From Acephala macrosclerotiorum (taxonomy: Eukaryota; Ascomycota; Leotiomycetes; Helotiales; Mollisiaceae): DNA of 23,963 nucleotides. How positions within the stretch are numbered: position 1 is the stretch's first letter; every line of letters starts with the position of its first letter. The translations under genes were made by a program, and so were the position numbers. The stretch is taken from positions 1-23,963 of the forward strand of contig MU119721.1 of assembly GCA_014904845.1 (NCBI GenBank), read 5' to 3'. Below, in pieces: positions 1 to 11,621 of this stretch. Under the pieces are notes generated by a model. That model was not told where the DNA came from and did not search any database. It saw only the letters and a program-made list of their open reading frames with translations.

Positions 1-69
1 AATAAATTAAAAAAAAAATTTAATAAAAAATCGATAATTAAATAATATATAAAAATAAAAATTATAAAA

Positions 70-141
70 AAAAATAAAAATAAAAATAAAAATAAAAATA
101 AAAATAAAAATAAAAATAAAAATAAAAATAAAAATAAAAAT
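70..141 (+). repeat. (AAAAAT)12 microsatellite
   Basis: Twelve uninterrupted AAAAAT units: T occurs every sixth base from 75 to 141 with only A between. Poly-A tracts flank it on the left. The unit contains no G or C, so it cannot record C-to-T mutation. Most likely slippage expansion in already AT-rich DNA. Confidence 0.97.
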
Positions 142-143
142 AA

Positions 144-1743
144 ATATTTGAAAAAAATTAAAATATAAATTTAAATAAATTAATTAAATTTATAAAAAAA
201 AAAATATAATTTTTTTTAAAAATTTGCGTTTATAAATAAAAATTTCAAATTATAAAATTTTAAATCGAATAAAAAATAATTCGAATTAAATTTTTTAAAA
301 AATATAAAATTTTTTTTTTTAAATATATTTTAAATATAATAAAACTATTAATTAAAATTATATTATATAAAATAATAATACGAAAAAAAATTTCGAATTT
401 AAAAAAAGTTTATTTAATAAAAATAAAATAAATAAAACAAATAAAATTTTCAATATAATTTTTTATTAATTTTATATATTATTTTTTATTTTTATTTTTT
501 TTATTTTAATTATTTATTTTCATTTTATAAAATAATAATTATTATAAAAATTTTACAAATTATTAAAATATTAAAAAATAAAATTTTTATATAATAAATA
601 TAATTAAATTACAATTATTAAAACGTAAATTATTACAATTAATAAAAATATTTATAATATAAAAATTATTTAAAATAAAAATTATTTAAAATAAAAAAAA
701 TATTTTTAATTCGTTATTAAAAAATATAAAATAAATATTTATTATTAATAATATATAAAAAAAATAAAAATAAAAATATTTTAATATTTTTATATAATTA
801 AATATTTTTATATATTTTAAATAAATAAATTTAAATGTTTTTATATATTATATATAATATTTAATTATATTTTTAATAAATTATAATTAAAATTATATAA
901 AGAAAAAAATCTATAAAAAAATAACGAATAATAAATAAAATCTAATAATAAAATACTAATAATAAAAATTACAATTTTAAATAAAAAATTTATTTTGATT
1001 TAAAATATTTTATATAATAATTATTTCAATAATATAAATAAAATCGACGTTATAATTAAATATATTCGAGTTGAATTCGAATTAATTTATAAACGATTAA
1101 TTAAACGATAAATATATATATTTTTTTAATTATAAAAATTATTCGATTTTTATAATTATTTGAAATTTTTAAAACGATTTTTTGAATAATATTTTCGTTA
1201 ATTTATTTACAATTTATTATAATATATAAATATATTTTAAATATATTTATTTTTTAATAATTTTTTTACGAACGAAATAATATTAAATATCGATATATTT
1301 AATTCGAATATAAAATTGAAAATTTTTTACAAATATAATAATATTTTAATTGTTTTTATAAATAATAATAATATTTGTATTTAAATCGTCGAAATTAATT
1401 TATTTAAAAAAACTCTAAAATTAAATCGTTTTTTTAATTATATTTGTTTATTCGATATATTCGATTTTATAAAATAAAAATAAAATTATAAATTGACATT
1501 TAATAAATTAATTAATAATTGTCGATTTTATATTGAAAACGTAATCGAATATTAATCGTTTAATATTATAATCGTCGATTTAATCGAAATTAATATAATT
1601 TTCGAGCGATTAAATCGATTCTCGAATGATTAAATTTATATTGAATATATTTTAAATATATTAAAAAAAAATTTTTATTGTTTTTATATATATTTTAATC
1701 GAGTTTAAAACGAATTAATTAACGATTAAAACGATATAAATTG
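144..1743. other. Decayed AT-rich DNA, no gene
   Basis: No open frame of note. The first 900 bases hold very little G+C. From about 1020 to 1743 the CpG density rises clearly, as at 1060-1090, 1140-1200 and 1500-1630, suggesting that this part comes from a different or originally more GC-rich source sequence. An imperfect hairpin lies at 1601-1626, with arms TTCGAG and CTCGAA and an inner CGAT/ATCG pair. Confidence 0.7.
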
Positions 1744-1877
1744 TTGAAAATAATTATGCGATAAATTATATATAAAACTAATTAATTTATTTAAACGTAT
1801 ATATATAAAAAATTTAATAAAAAAATAAATTTTTTTCGAATTTACGTTTTTTTTTATATATAAAATAATTGTTTAAT
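1744..1877 (+). repeat. Repeat R1, copy A
   Basis: Direct repeat of 10224-10376, about 8.5 kb downstream. Both start with TTGAAAATAATTA, share a block ATTAATTTATTTAAACGTAT, then a segment TTTTTTCGAATTTACGTTTT, and end at ATTGTTYAAT. Copy A lacks about 20 bases present in copy B between the two blocks. Copy A keeps GCG at 1758-1760 where copy B reads ATA, while B keeps ACGTAC and CTTATGT where A reads ATATAT and TATATA, so the copies lost G:C pairs independently. No coding capacity. Element class unknown. Confidence 0.82.
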
Positions 1878-4800
1878 AAGTTATAAATTTGAAATATTTT
1901 ATAAAATTAAATTTTATTTAATATTTTTTATTAAACGTATTTTACGATTAAGTATTAGTTTTTTTGAAATTAAATATTTGAATTAAAATTAAAAATATTG
2001 AATTTTATATTTCAATTTTTAATTTTTTTAAAAAAATTTTAAAAGTTTTTTTTTTAAAATTGTAAAAAATCTAAGAAATTAAAATATAATTTTAATTTTA
2101 ATTTTAATTTGAAATATTTGAAAACGAGAAAAAATTAATAAATTACGTTTTTAATTTTAATTATTTTTTAAAAAATGAATTTTTTATAATTTTTAATTTG
2201 AAAATAATTTAAATAAAAATATAAATTAAAATATTTAATTTTTAATTCGAAAAAATTTTATTTTTTTTATTTTTAACAATATTTAAAATAAATAAAAAAA
2301 ATACAAATTTTTTTTATTTTTAAAAAATTGTTTAAAATACTTTAAATGATTTTTAATTATCGATTTTTTATTGAAATTAATAATCGAATATTAAATTTTT
2401 TTAATTATACGTTTTAATATTTTATTTAAATATTATCGTAATATATCGAATTTAAAAATTTAATATTATTAAATATTAATCGAATAATAATTATATTTTT
2501 TAAATATTCGATTATTAAATTTTATATTTTATTAATTTTTTTAAATTTTATATTATTAAATATAAAATAAATCTCGATAAATAAATTAATATTTTAAAAG
2601 TTTAAAATTATTTTAAAATAAACGTTTTTTATAAACATTTTATTTGTTTTTTTAAAAAATATTAAAACTTGAAAAAATATTTGTTTTATTAATAATATTT
2701 TTTTATTTTTTAAAGTAAATTTATTTTATTATTATATACAAATTTTAATTAATATTTCGATTATTTTTTTTAAATTTTATTTCGAATTGTAATTTTAATT
2801 TTCATTATTTTATATTTGAATTTTTATTTAATTTTGAAAAAAAATTTATATACGATTTAAATAAAATTTTTTTACAATTTTTTCGATTTTTATTATTATT
2901 TGAATTATAAATAAAAATTTTATTTTTTTTAATAAAAACGATTTTAAAATATACGAATTCTATTAAAAATACGTTGAAATTATTATTGAAATTCGTATAA
3001 ATATTTATAATTTTTTATACGACGAAAATTGATTAAATAATATCGTATAATAATTACGAATTTTTTATTTTTTATTTTTTTTATTTTTATTATTATATTG
3101 AATTTCGACGAATTTAATTAAATCGATTAATATTAAAAAATCGATAATATTTTTATTAATAAATATTATTTTTATTGAAAAAAAAAAACAATAATTTATT
3201 TTAAAAATATTTAAATAAAAAAAAATATAAATTTAAAATAAAAATATAATTAATAATAAATTTAATATTATTATATTATAATTCGTAAAAAAAAAAAAAA
3301 AGAAATTGTAATCGATAATTTCGAGAAAAATAATATTAAACTTTTATTAATAAAATTAAATAATCGATTTTAATTTTAAAATATAATAATATTTTATTAT
3401 TTTTAAAAAATTTTTTAAATATATTTTTTAATAATATTAAAAACGTTATTAAATATAATAATTTTTTTATTCGATTAAATAATAATTTCTTTTTTTTTAA
3501 AAAAATATTTGTTTTTTTTTATTTTTATAATTTTTTTTAATATATAATAATTTTAAATTAAATTAAATTTTAAATAACGATTATATTAATAAAAAGAAAT
3601 TAAAAATAATATTTAATAAATTTATAATTATTATATAAAAAAAAAAATTATTAAAATAATCGTTAATTCGTATTATTATATTATTTTATTTATATAAAAA
3701 AAAGTATTTTTTAATATATAATATAATTATTATAAAAAATTTTAATATATTTTTTTCGAGTATATTACGAAATATTTTTATTTGAAAATTACATTTAATA
3801 AACGTTTTTAAATTAAAAAAAAAAACGTATAAAAAGCGAATTAATTAAAAAAAAAAAATTATAAAAAAAATTATAATTATTTGTTTCGATTTTAAAATAA
3901 AAAAAATATAAAATACTTTTTACTATTTGTAATTATATTAATTTTTAATTTGTTTATAAAATAAAATTAAACGAATAATAATTATAAATTTTTTAATTAA
4001 TTTTCTCGTAAATAAAATTAATATATTAAAATAAATTTATTTTATAATATAAATTAATAATTAATAATCGAATTTATTATTATTTGTAAAAAAATTAATA
4101 ATATTTTTTTATTATTTATAAAATGTATATTTTTAATATTTGTATTTTTATTTCTCGATTTTTGAAAATAATAATACGAGTTTTTTAAATTGTTTTTATA
4201 TTTTTTTCTTATTATTTCGAAATAATAAATTTTTTTTTTTTAATTATTTAATTATTATATTTTAATATTATTCGTTTTTTTTATATTTAATATTTTTATA
4301 ATTTTTATTAAAATTTAAAACGTTGTTATTTTATAGATTAAAAATACGTTTATTAATATATTTATTTTTAATAATAAATATAAATAATATATATTTTACA
4401 AATAAACATTATTTGAATTAATATAATTATTTAATAAAAAAAAATCCATATAATTACGAAAATTAATAAATATAATTTGAAATTATACGATAAAAATATT
4501 ATTATTTTATCGATTAAAATTTTATTCGAAAAAACGAATTAATTTTATATATATAATATTATTTATTATTTAAAACTCGAAATTAATTTCGTATTTTATT
4601 TAAATTGTATTTAAATAAATATTAAAATAAAATTCAATAATAATAATATAATTTTAATAATTAAAAATAAAAAACTTATTTTTTTTACATTTATAATTAT
4701 TTAAAACTTTTTTTATTTTAATATTAATAAATTAATTTTTTAAAAATAAATTATTTAAATTAATTATAATAATAAAATTTATAATTTAAATTAATAACGA

Positions 4801-7800
4801 ATAATATACGTAATATATTTTAAATAAACGTTTAAAAAATTTAAATTTATTTAATAAAAATTTTAATATTAAATTTTAATCGTATTTATAAAAAAAATAT
4901 ATATATATTATTTAATATAAAAAACTCGAATATTTTAAAAAAAAATTTTGATTAAATTAACAAATATAATATAAAATATAAATTTAAAATAATTTTTTAT
5001 TTTATATATTTATTTTATATATTTAAAAAAACGAATAAAATTTTTTTTTATAAAAATTATATTAATTTAAAAAAATATTTTAATAAATTAATTTATATAA
5101 ATATAATTAATTTTTTTAAAATAATAAAAAACGAATTTAAATATTTTATTTATTTTTATTATAATAAAATTAAAAAAATCGAAATATATATTATAAAAAA
5201 TAAATTTAATATATTCGATAAATTTAAATTTTTTTAAATTTTTTATTATAATTAAATTATAAGTTTTTAAACGAATAATAAAAAATTTTTTTTAAAAATT
5301 TTTTAATTTTATTTTATTAAAATAAGTATTTATTTCGAATTAATTATTTTATATAATTTATAAATAAATAATACGATAAAACGTATTAAAATTACATTAT
5401 AAATAATCGTTAAAATAATAATTAAAAGTTTTAATATTTAATTCGAATAATAATTTAAATTATTTTAAATTGTAATTTATTTTTATATACGACGATTTTA
5501 TAATGTAATCAATATAATTCTTTTTAAAGTAATAAATTTTTACAAATTTTTTATTAATTATTTATATATTATCAATTTTCGAATATAATTTTATAATAAT
5601 AAATTAAATAAAATAAAATCTCGAAAAAATTAAATTATAAAAAAAAAATTTATATTTATTAAATACTTATAAATAATAATTGAATTTATTAAATATATAT
5701 TATATATATTATAAAAAATTTTATTTATTATAAAATTAAAAAAATTTGAATTTATTTTTTAAATTTATTTTAATATAATTTTATATTTTTTAAAATTATT
5801 ATTTATTTTTAATATAAAACGTTTTATTTTTATTATTTTTAACGTATTAAAAAAACGTTTATAAATTCAAAATTTTTTAAATAATAATAATAATTTAATT
5901 ATAATATTAAATATTACTCGATTAAAAATATATAAATTTTAATTTATATAAAAATAAAAACAATTTATTATTAAATTATTATAAATTTTTTTTTTAGTTT
6001 TAAATATATTAATTATTTTTAAATATTTTAATTTAAAATTTCGTATAAAAATTCAAATACTTATAAAATTTTAAAATTTATTATAATAAAAAATAAAAAA
6101 TATTTTTCGAATAATAAATAATATTTTATAAATATATTTAAAATTTAAAATTTAAAATTTTAATATTTTAAACTTATTATTTTTTATAATAATACTAATA
6201 AAATAAAATATAAATTTAAAAATTAAAAACAATATTAAATTTAATAAGTTTTTTTGTTTTATAATTAAAAAAAAATTTTAAATTTTTTTTTTTCAAATTA
6301 TTCGAATTTTAATATTATAAAAATCGATAAAAAAATAAAAATAATAAAAAAAAAATTTTATTTTATTAAAATTTTTATTATAATTATTAAATTAATAAAT
6401 TATAAATTGATTTTTGTAATAATAATTATTTTAAATTAAAAAATTAATTAAATAAATATTAAAATTATTTTTTTATAAAATAAAATTAAAAAAATAATTT
6501 ATATAAAATAATTAATCGAATTAAATAATAAATTTAATTACGTATATAAATTTAATTATATATTATATAATTTAAAATAAATATTAAAAATTTAATATAA
6601 TGTTTTTTTCGAATTTTTAATTTAAATAAATTTTAAATTATTAAATATTAAAATTAATATTTTTTATAAATAAAATATTATTATTATTATTTATATTAAT
6701 AATTTATTTATTATTAAAATAAATCGCAAAAAAATTGATTAAATTAAAATTATTTTTAATAATCGTTTTTCAATAAATAATTTCAATTTAATTAATTTTA
6801 ATTTTAATATAATTATTATTCGAGATTATTAAAATCGCATTTTACGATTAAAATAAAAATCGTATTTAATAAAAATATTTTCAAATTTTGAAATAAAAAA
6901 TTACAAATTATTAATTATTTTAATAAATATAAAATTTAATTATTTTATTTTAATATTTAAAAATTATATAATTACATTTTTTAAAATTAAAAAATATTAA
7001 TAATTTATTAGATTTTTAATATATATTATATTCGAATTACGTTTTAATATTTTATTTATTATATTTATAATTAGTCGTTTTATTTTAAACTCGATAATAA
7101 AATATATTTTTATAATTAAAATCTTTTTTTAATATTTTTAATTTATTTTGAATTATAAATTTTTTTTTATAATAATTTTCAATTATTAATAAATTATTTA
7201 AACGTTAATTAAATTAATAATAAAAAAATTTAATAATTAATTAATAATTTCGTTTTTAATATTAAAAATAATATTATTAATTAATTTTTTAAAAAATAAA
7301 TTACGATTATTTTTTTGTTTTACAAATTCGAATTTATAATTTAAATTTAAATTATAAAAAAAATAATATAATTAAATAGATTTTTAATAAAAATATTTTA
7401 TTAAAAACAAATAATTATTATTATTTATTACAATAATTAAAAATTTATTATTTTTATAAAAAATAATTAATTTTACATTTAAATAAAATATATTAATATT
7501 CGAAAAAAATAAATACACGAAATAATAATATTTAAATAAATCGAATTTTAATATATATTTATAAACGAATAATTTATTAACGATTTTATTAAGTTTTTAT
7601 TTAAAAAAAAATTTAATTTTTTTCGAATTATAATTAATATAAAAAAAATATTTTAAAATAATAAATTATTTATTAAATTATTAATTAATTTATTATTTTA
7701 ATATTTTTAAAAAAAATTTAATATTATGTAATTTTTAATAAAAAAAATTTTTTTTTTCGATCGAAATATAATTTAATATAAATTTAAATATTTATAATAA

Positions 7801-9309
7801 ATATTTTTTTATATTAAAAATACGAATTAAAAAAATAAATAAATTTTATTATATATTTGTAAAATTACAATTAAATTATATGAAATTTTTTTATCGATTT
7901 AATTCGTATATTATATTAAAACGTATTTATAATATAAATATATTTTTTATTTATTATTATTATTATTTTTCAAATAATTTTTTATACGATTAATAATTTT
8001 AAATATATTTTTAAAATGAAAAATTTATATTTTAATTATATAATTATTTATAATAATAATTAAATTAAATTATTTTAAATTTATTAAAAAAAAAAATATT
8101 AATTTCGATTATTTAATAATTTTTAATATTAAAAATTTTAATAGTTTTTTTTTATTTAATAAAATTTATATTATATTTTATTTATTATAATATTTATTTA
8201 AATATTATATTAATATAAATAAAAAAAACGAAATAATTTTTTTGTATAAATATAATAAATTTTTTTAGTTTTTAATAATTTAATTTATAAAGTTTATTAA
8301 TAATTAAAAAAAAACGAATTAAAATTACAAATTTTTTAAAAAATTTTATTTATTTAATAATTTTTAAATCGAAATTTTCAATCGTAAAATAATAAAAAAA
8401 ATTAAAAAAATTAAAAAAATTAAATTTATAAATATAATAAAAATTACTATATATTATATTAAAAATAAAAATTAAATTAAAATTAAAAATTATTAAAAAA
8501 AATACTATAATACATTTAAACGATTATTTATATAAAAATTAATAAAAAAATCGAATTTTAAATTTACGATTATAATATTTTTATAAAATATTTTAAAATT
8601 ATTAAAATTAATATTTTCGATTTATTTATTAATATATAATAAAAATTTATTAATTTTATTTAAAATACTCGAAATATTATTTTTAATCGAATATAAATTA
8701 TTAATTATTTTAAAAAAAATTCAAATAATATATATTTTAATAAAATTTTTAAATAATTTTTAAATATTTTTTATTTTAAAAATTGAATTAATTAATTATA
8801 AATTCTCGAAAAATCTCGAGAATTTGATTTTTTATTATTAATATTATTACAATTTAAATTTTTTTTTTTGAGTATTATTTATCGATAAAAAAATATTTAT
8901 TAATTATAATAATTCGATTATATAATTTCAATTAATATTTTTAATATTTAAATTTTTTTCGTATTTTTTTATTTAATTACAATTAAAAACTAAAATAAAT
9001 TTAATTAAAATAATAAAATTAATAAAAAATATTAATATTATTATAAAAAACGCAAATTATAAATTTTTTAATAAAAAAATAATAATTAAATATTAAATTT
9101 TTATTAAAAATTATTCGATTATTAATAATTTAAATTTTTTTTTATTTTTTATAAAATAATTCGAAATATTTATTACGATTTAATTTAATATTATTATTAA
9201 TATTATTATATCGATTATAAAAAATATATATATAATTCGAATTATAAAATTATTTTTTTTAAAAAAATTGAAAAAAAAATCGAATTATAAAAATTATAAT
9301 AAAAATCGT
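1878..9309. other. Decayed AT-rich DNA, no gene
   Basis: About 7.4 kb with no coding sequence, RNA gene or recognisable element. Surviving G and C are mostly in CpG (TCGA, ACGA, TCGT contexts). Between 1861 and 2340 the non-CpG survivors are mainly G on the + strand (hand count about 17 G to 5 C). A 15-base poly-A run lies at 3287-3301. A perfect 10-bp-arm hairpin lies at 8800-8825. I see nothing else supportable. Confidence 0.7.
8800..8825. repeat. Perfect inverted repeat, 10-bp arms
   Basis: AAATTCTCGA at 8800-8809 is the exact reverse complement of TCGAGAATTT at 8816-8825, with a 6-base spacer AAAATC. Arms of this length made only of A and T would be expected by chance in such DNA, but these carry matched CTCGA/TCGAG cores with several C and G. 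No downstream gene makes a terminator role meaningful. Function unknown. Confidence 0.6.
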
Positions 9310-9349
9310 AAAAAAAAAAAAAAAAAAAATAAAAATAAAAAATAAAAAT
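9310..9349 (+). repeat. Poly-A and A5T tract
   Basis: Twenty consecutive A at 9310-9329 followed by T and three AAAAAT/AAAAAAT units. It lies about 90 bases left of R2 copy 1. It could be simple slippage or the poly-A tail of an inserted non-LTR element; no target-site duplication is evident, so the tail idea is weak. Confidence 0.85.
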
Positions 9350-9476
9350 AAAATTTTAAATTTTAAAAAAATTTTATATATTTTTTTAAATTATAATATT
9401 TTTTATAAAAATTAAAAATAAATTTAATATTAAAAATTTTTTTTTTTATTAATCGTTTTATCGAAAAATATATACG

Positions 9477-9599
9477 TTAATAATATTATTAGTAAATTAA
9501 TAATAATTTAATCGATTATTAGTACTATTGATTATTTTAATCTAGTATTAATAATATTAATTCAACGTTAATAATATTAAAATATTACTAATAATATTA
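9477..9599 (+). repeat. Dispersed 12-mer TTAATAATATTA, four copies
   Basis: TTAATAATATTA occurs at 9477-9488, 9548-9559 and 9568-9579, with CTAATAATATTA at 9588-9599. R2 copy 2 has a single copy at 19457-19468. The 111-base length difference between the R2 copies is exactly the distance from the first to the last of these, so the motif probably mediated contraction in copy 2 or expansion in copy 1. Confidence 0.85.
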
Positions 9600-9895
9600 A
9601 TTTAAAATTAAATATTTAAATATTTGAATTATATAATTTATAGTATTTATTTAATTTATTGTAAAAATTTAAAGTAAATCTATCGATCGCGCATTGAAAT
9701 ATTAAATTGCAAAATTGAAAATTATTAAATTTTAGTATTTTTTGTTAAAAGACTAGTGATCGCTTTTTATTCGATTAATTATTGAAAACATTAAAATAAT
9801 CGATAAAAATAAGAATCGAAAATATTAACGCTATTTGAAATTTGATCGTAGAATCGATCGATTTATGCAAAGTTTACGCGCGTAGAGAATACTAA

Positions 9896-9919
9896 TAGAG
9901 AGTCTTATTAGAGAGTCTT
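9896..9919 (+). repeat. Short tandem repeat, TAGAGAGTCTT x2
   Basis: The 11-mer TAGAGAGTCTT occurs at 9896-9906 and again at 9909-9919, a 13-base period. It sits in the less-mutated part of R2 copy 1, upstream of the TATA-like box. Palindromes AATCGATCGATT (9852-9863) and TACGCGCGTA (9875-9884) are close by. Tandem motifs upstream of a TATA box can be enhancer sites in retroelement LTRs; that role here is inference. Confidence 0.7.
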
Positions 9920-9995
9920 GCAATTAATCGGTATTGAGAGCTTATATTGAAATAATGTATTTAAAAGCTGAGCGACTCAATTGATTAAGTGTAGC

Positions 9996-10003
9996 TATAT
10001 AAG
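9996..10003 (+). promoter_or_regulatory. TATA-like box in R2 copy 1
   Basis: TATATAAG followed at once by a GC-rich run (GGCCGCGCGCAGCCG) resembles an RNA polymerase II core promoter, as found in fungal LTRs. Initiation would be expected roughly 25-40 bases downstream, near 10025-10040. The collinear site in R2 copy 2 still reads TATATAA, but the GC-rich part after it is lost. In AT-rich DNA TATA strings are common, so the argument rests on its position at the start of the GC island. Confidence 0.4.
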
Positions 10004-10087
10004 GGCCGCGCGCAGCCGTCTGTAGCCGCCGAGAGCCGAGAGTTTTAGTGTTCTTATAAACTCAGACTTACTTATCAATCGACTATC

Positions 10088-10098
10088 ATTGGGCGTCA
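10088..10098 (+). other. Possible retroelement primer-binding-like motif
   Basis: ATTGGGCGTC follows a sequence ending in CTATCA. LTRs commonly end in CA and are followed by a primer-binding site starting TGG, complementary to a tRNA 3' CCA end; TGGGCGTC would pair with a tRNA ending GACGCCCA. Against this, the R2 repeat continues about 85 bases beyond the motif in both copies, and I cannot name a matching tRNA. It may be coincidence. Confidence 0.2.
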
Positions 10099-10122
10099 AA
10101 GTTTTAAATATGCAATTACTGC

Positions 10123-10136
10123 GTAGTGCGCGCTAC
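10123..10136. repeat. Near-palindrome GTAGTGCGCGCTAC
   Basis: The 14-mer pairs with its own reverse complement except for one T/G mismatch pair. It lies in the GC island of R2 copy 1. In copy 2 the collinear position keeps a single CpG at 19959-19960. Possible protein-binding site; no function can be assigned. Confidence 0.5.
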
Positions 10137-10154
10137 TGGCAAGCCGCTAGTACT

Positions 10155-10167
10155 ATTGGCAGCCAAT
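10155..10167. promoter_or_regulatory. Inverted CCAAT boxes (ATTGGC-A-GCCAAT)
   Basis: A perfect 13-base palindrome places ATTGG at 10155-10159 and CCAAT at 10163-10167; a further ATTGG lies at 10088-10092. CCAAT is the binding site of the NF-Y/HAP complex in fungi. On the minus strand these would lie upstream of a TATA-like TTTATAAG around 10052-10060, so a leftward promoter is possible. The palindrome is certain; the regulatory reading is inference. Confidence 0.35.
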
Positions 10168-10223
10168 TAGCATATAAAACTTTTTTCGTTTTTATATTTT
10201 ATAATTAATTTTAAATAAAAATA

Positions 10224-10376
10224 TTGAAAATAATTATATAATAAATTACGTACAAAATCAATTAATTTATTTAAACGTATATATATAAAAAGTTTTTTTT
10301 TTCGAGTAAATTCAATAAAAAAATAAATTTTTTTCGAATTTACGTTTTTTTTTCTTATGTAAAATAATTGTTCAAT
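10224..10376 (+). repeat. Repeat R1, copy B
   Basis: Direct repeat of 1744-1877, starting TTGAAAATAATTA and ending ATTGTTCAAT. It lies about 50 bases right of R2 copy 1, after the GC island stops. It contains about 20 extra bases (a T run, CGAG, TAAATTC) relative to copy A. No R2-like sequence is visible next to copy A, and no R1-like sequence next to R2 copy 2, so R1 and R2 are not obviously one unit. Confidence 0.82.
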
Positions 10377-11605
10377 ATAAATAAAATCGAATTATATATT
10401 AAATATAATATATATAAAAAAATCAATAATAAATTAATATATTTATTAAAAAAAAAAAAATTATTTAATAATTTTTTTCGATTAAAATTAAATAAATCGT
10501 TAATTTTATTAAAATATTAATCGTAAAATAAATTGATATATTATTATTTTTAAAAAAAATTTAAAAATAAATTATTTATAAAAAACGAAAAAAATAATAA
10601 AAATAATTTTAAATAATTTTTATATTTAAATAAAAATAATATAAATTGAAATTGAATATATAAAAATAAATTTTTTTTTTTTTTTAATAATATTAATACT
10701 TTTTCGTAAATTATTAATAAAAATAAAAATATTAATATCGAAAAATAATAATAAAAAAATTATATTATATATAAAATAATTATTTAAAACTATATAAAGT
10801 TTTATTTAATTTAATAATTTTTAAAACGCTATATTCGATAAATAAATCGATATAAATTTTAATATCGATTTTTTTTTATTATTTAAAATCGCGAATTATT
10901 TATTATATTTTATATTATAAAAAAATTTTTATAATATTATATTTAATTTGAAATATTTATTTTCTCGTAAATAATTTATAATTATTCGAATATTTTATTT
11001 TTATTCACGTTTTATTTTCTATTAAAAATATATATATTTTTTTATATTATTATTTTTTATTATTTTTATTATAAACAATTTATAATTTATTTAAATATTC
11101 GAAATTTGAAAATTTTATTCGAATTCGTATAATCGAAAAACGATAATAAAAAATATTTATTATAAAATACGAAATAAAAATAAAATAAAATTATATATAT
11201 TAATAATAAATTCGATATAAAAAAAAAATTTAAATTGAGAAAATCGAAAAATTATTAAAAATACGAAAAATTAAAAAAAATAATCGAATAATTTAATTCG
11301 ATATTAAAATTTATTTTATTTTTAATAAATAAAATAAATATAATTCTTTAAAAATAAAAATATTATAAATATTTTTATTATTTTTCAAATTTGTTTTTTA
11401 TATTAAATAATATATAATATTCGTTTTTAAAAATGTTTTTAATATTTTTATATTATTTTTCGAATTCGAAATATTTTTTATTAAAATTTTATTTTATTTT
11501 TTTAAACTCGTAAAATATTTTGATTATTAATTATAACGATTTTTACATTTTTTAATTCGTCGTATTCGATATATAAATTTGAAAATAACGAATTTTATTT
11601 TAATT

Positions 11606-11621
11606 TACTCGATTTCGAGTA
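11606..11621. repeat. Inverted repeat TACTCGA / TCGAGTA
   Basis: TACTCGA at 11606-11612 and its exact reverse complement TCGAGTA at 11615-11621 are separated by TT. It shares the CTCGA...TCGAG core with the hairpins at 8800 and 13538. Function unknown; short CpG palindromes are expected to be over-represented where CpG is spared. Confidence 0.5.

Larger units (their letters stand above)
9441..10175 (+). repeat. Repeat R2, copy 1 (partly preserved)
   Basis: Direct repeat of 19421-20003. The first 20 bases (9441-9460) are identical to 19421-19440, and collinearity continues to about 10175, well past the GC-rich part. Copy 1 is AT-rich at its left end, intermediate from about 9650, and about 45% G+C from 9960 to 10140 (81 of 180 by hand count). 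Copy 2 is A/T at nearly all these sites. Copy 1 carries 111 and 34 bases absent from copy 2. It has also lost some bases itself: near 9670 it reads TTAAAGTAAAT where copy 2 reads TTGAAATAAAT. A TATA-like box and CCAAT motifs suggest an LTR or other promoter-bearing repeat. I see no clear TG...CA ends or target-site duplication, so the class is unproven. Confidence 0.87.

Noticed and set aside
70..141. Telomeric repeat at the left end
   Set aside because: AAAAAT is not a known fungal telomere unit, contains no G, and non-repeat sequence lies outside it.
9960..10175. tRNA, 5S rRNA or other structured RNA in the GC island
   Set aside because: I could not find a cloverleaf, A/B box pair or 5S-like conserved sequence; the palindromes are short and local.
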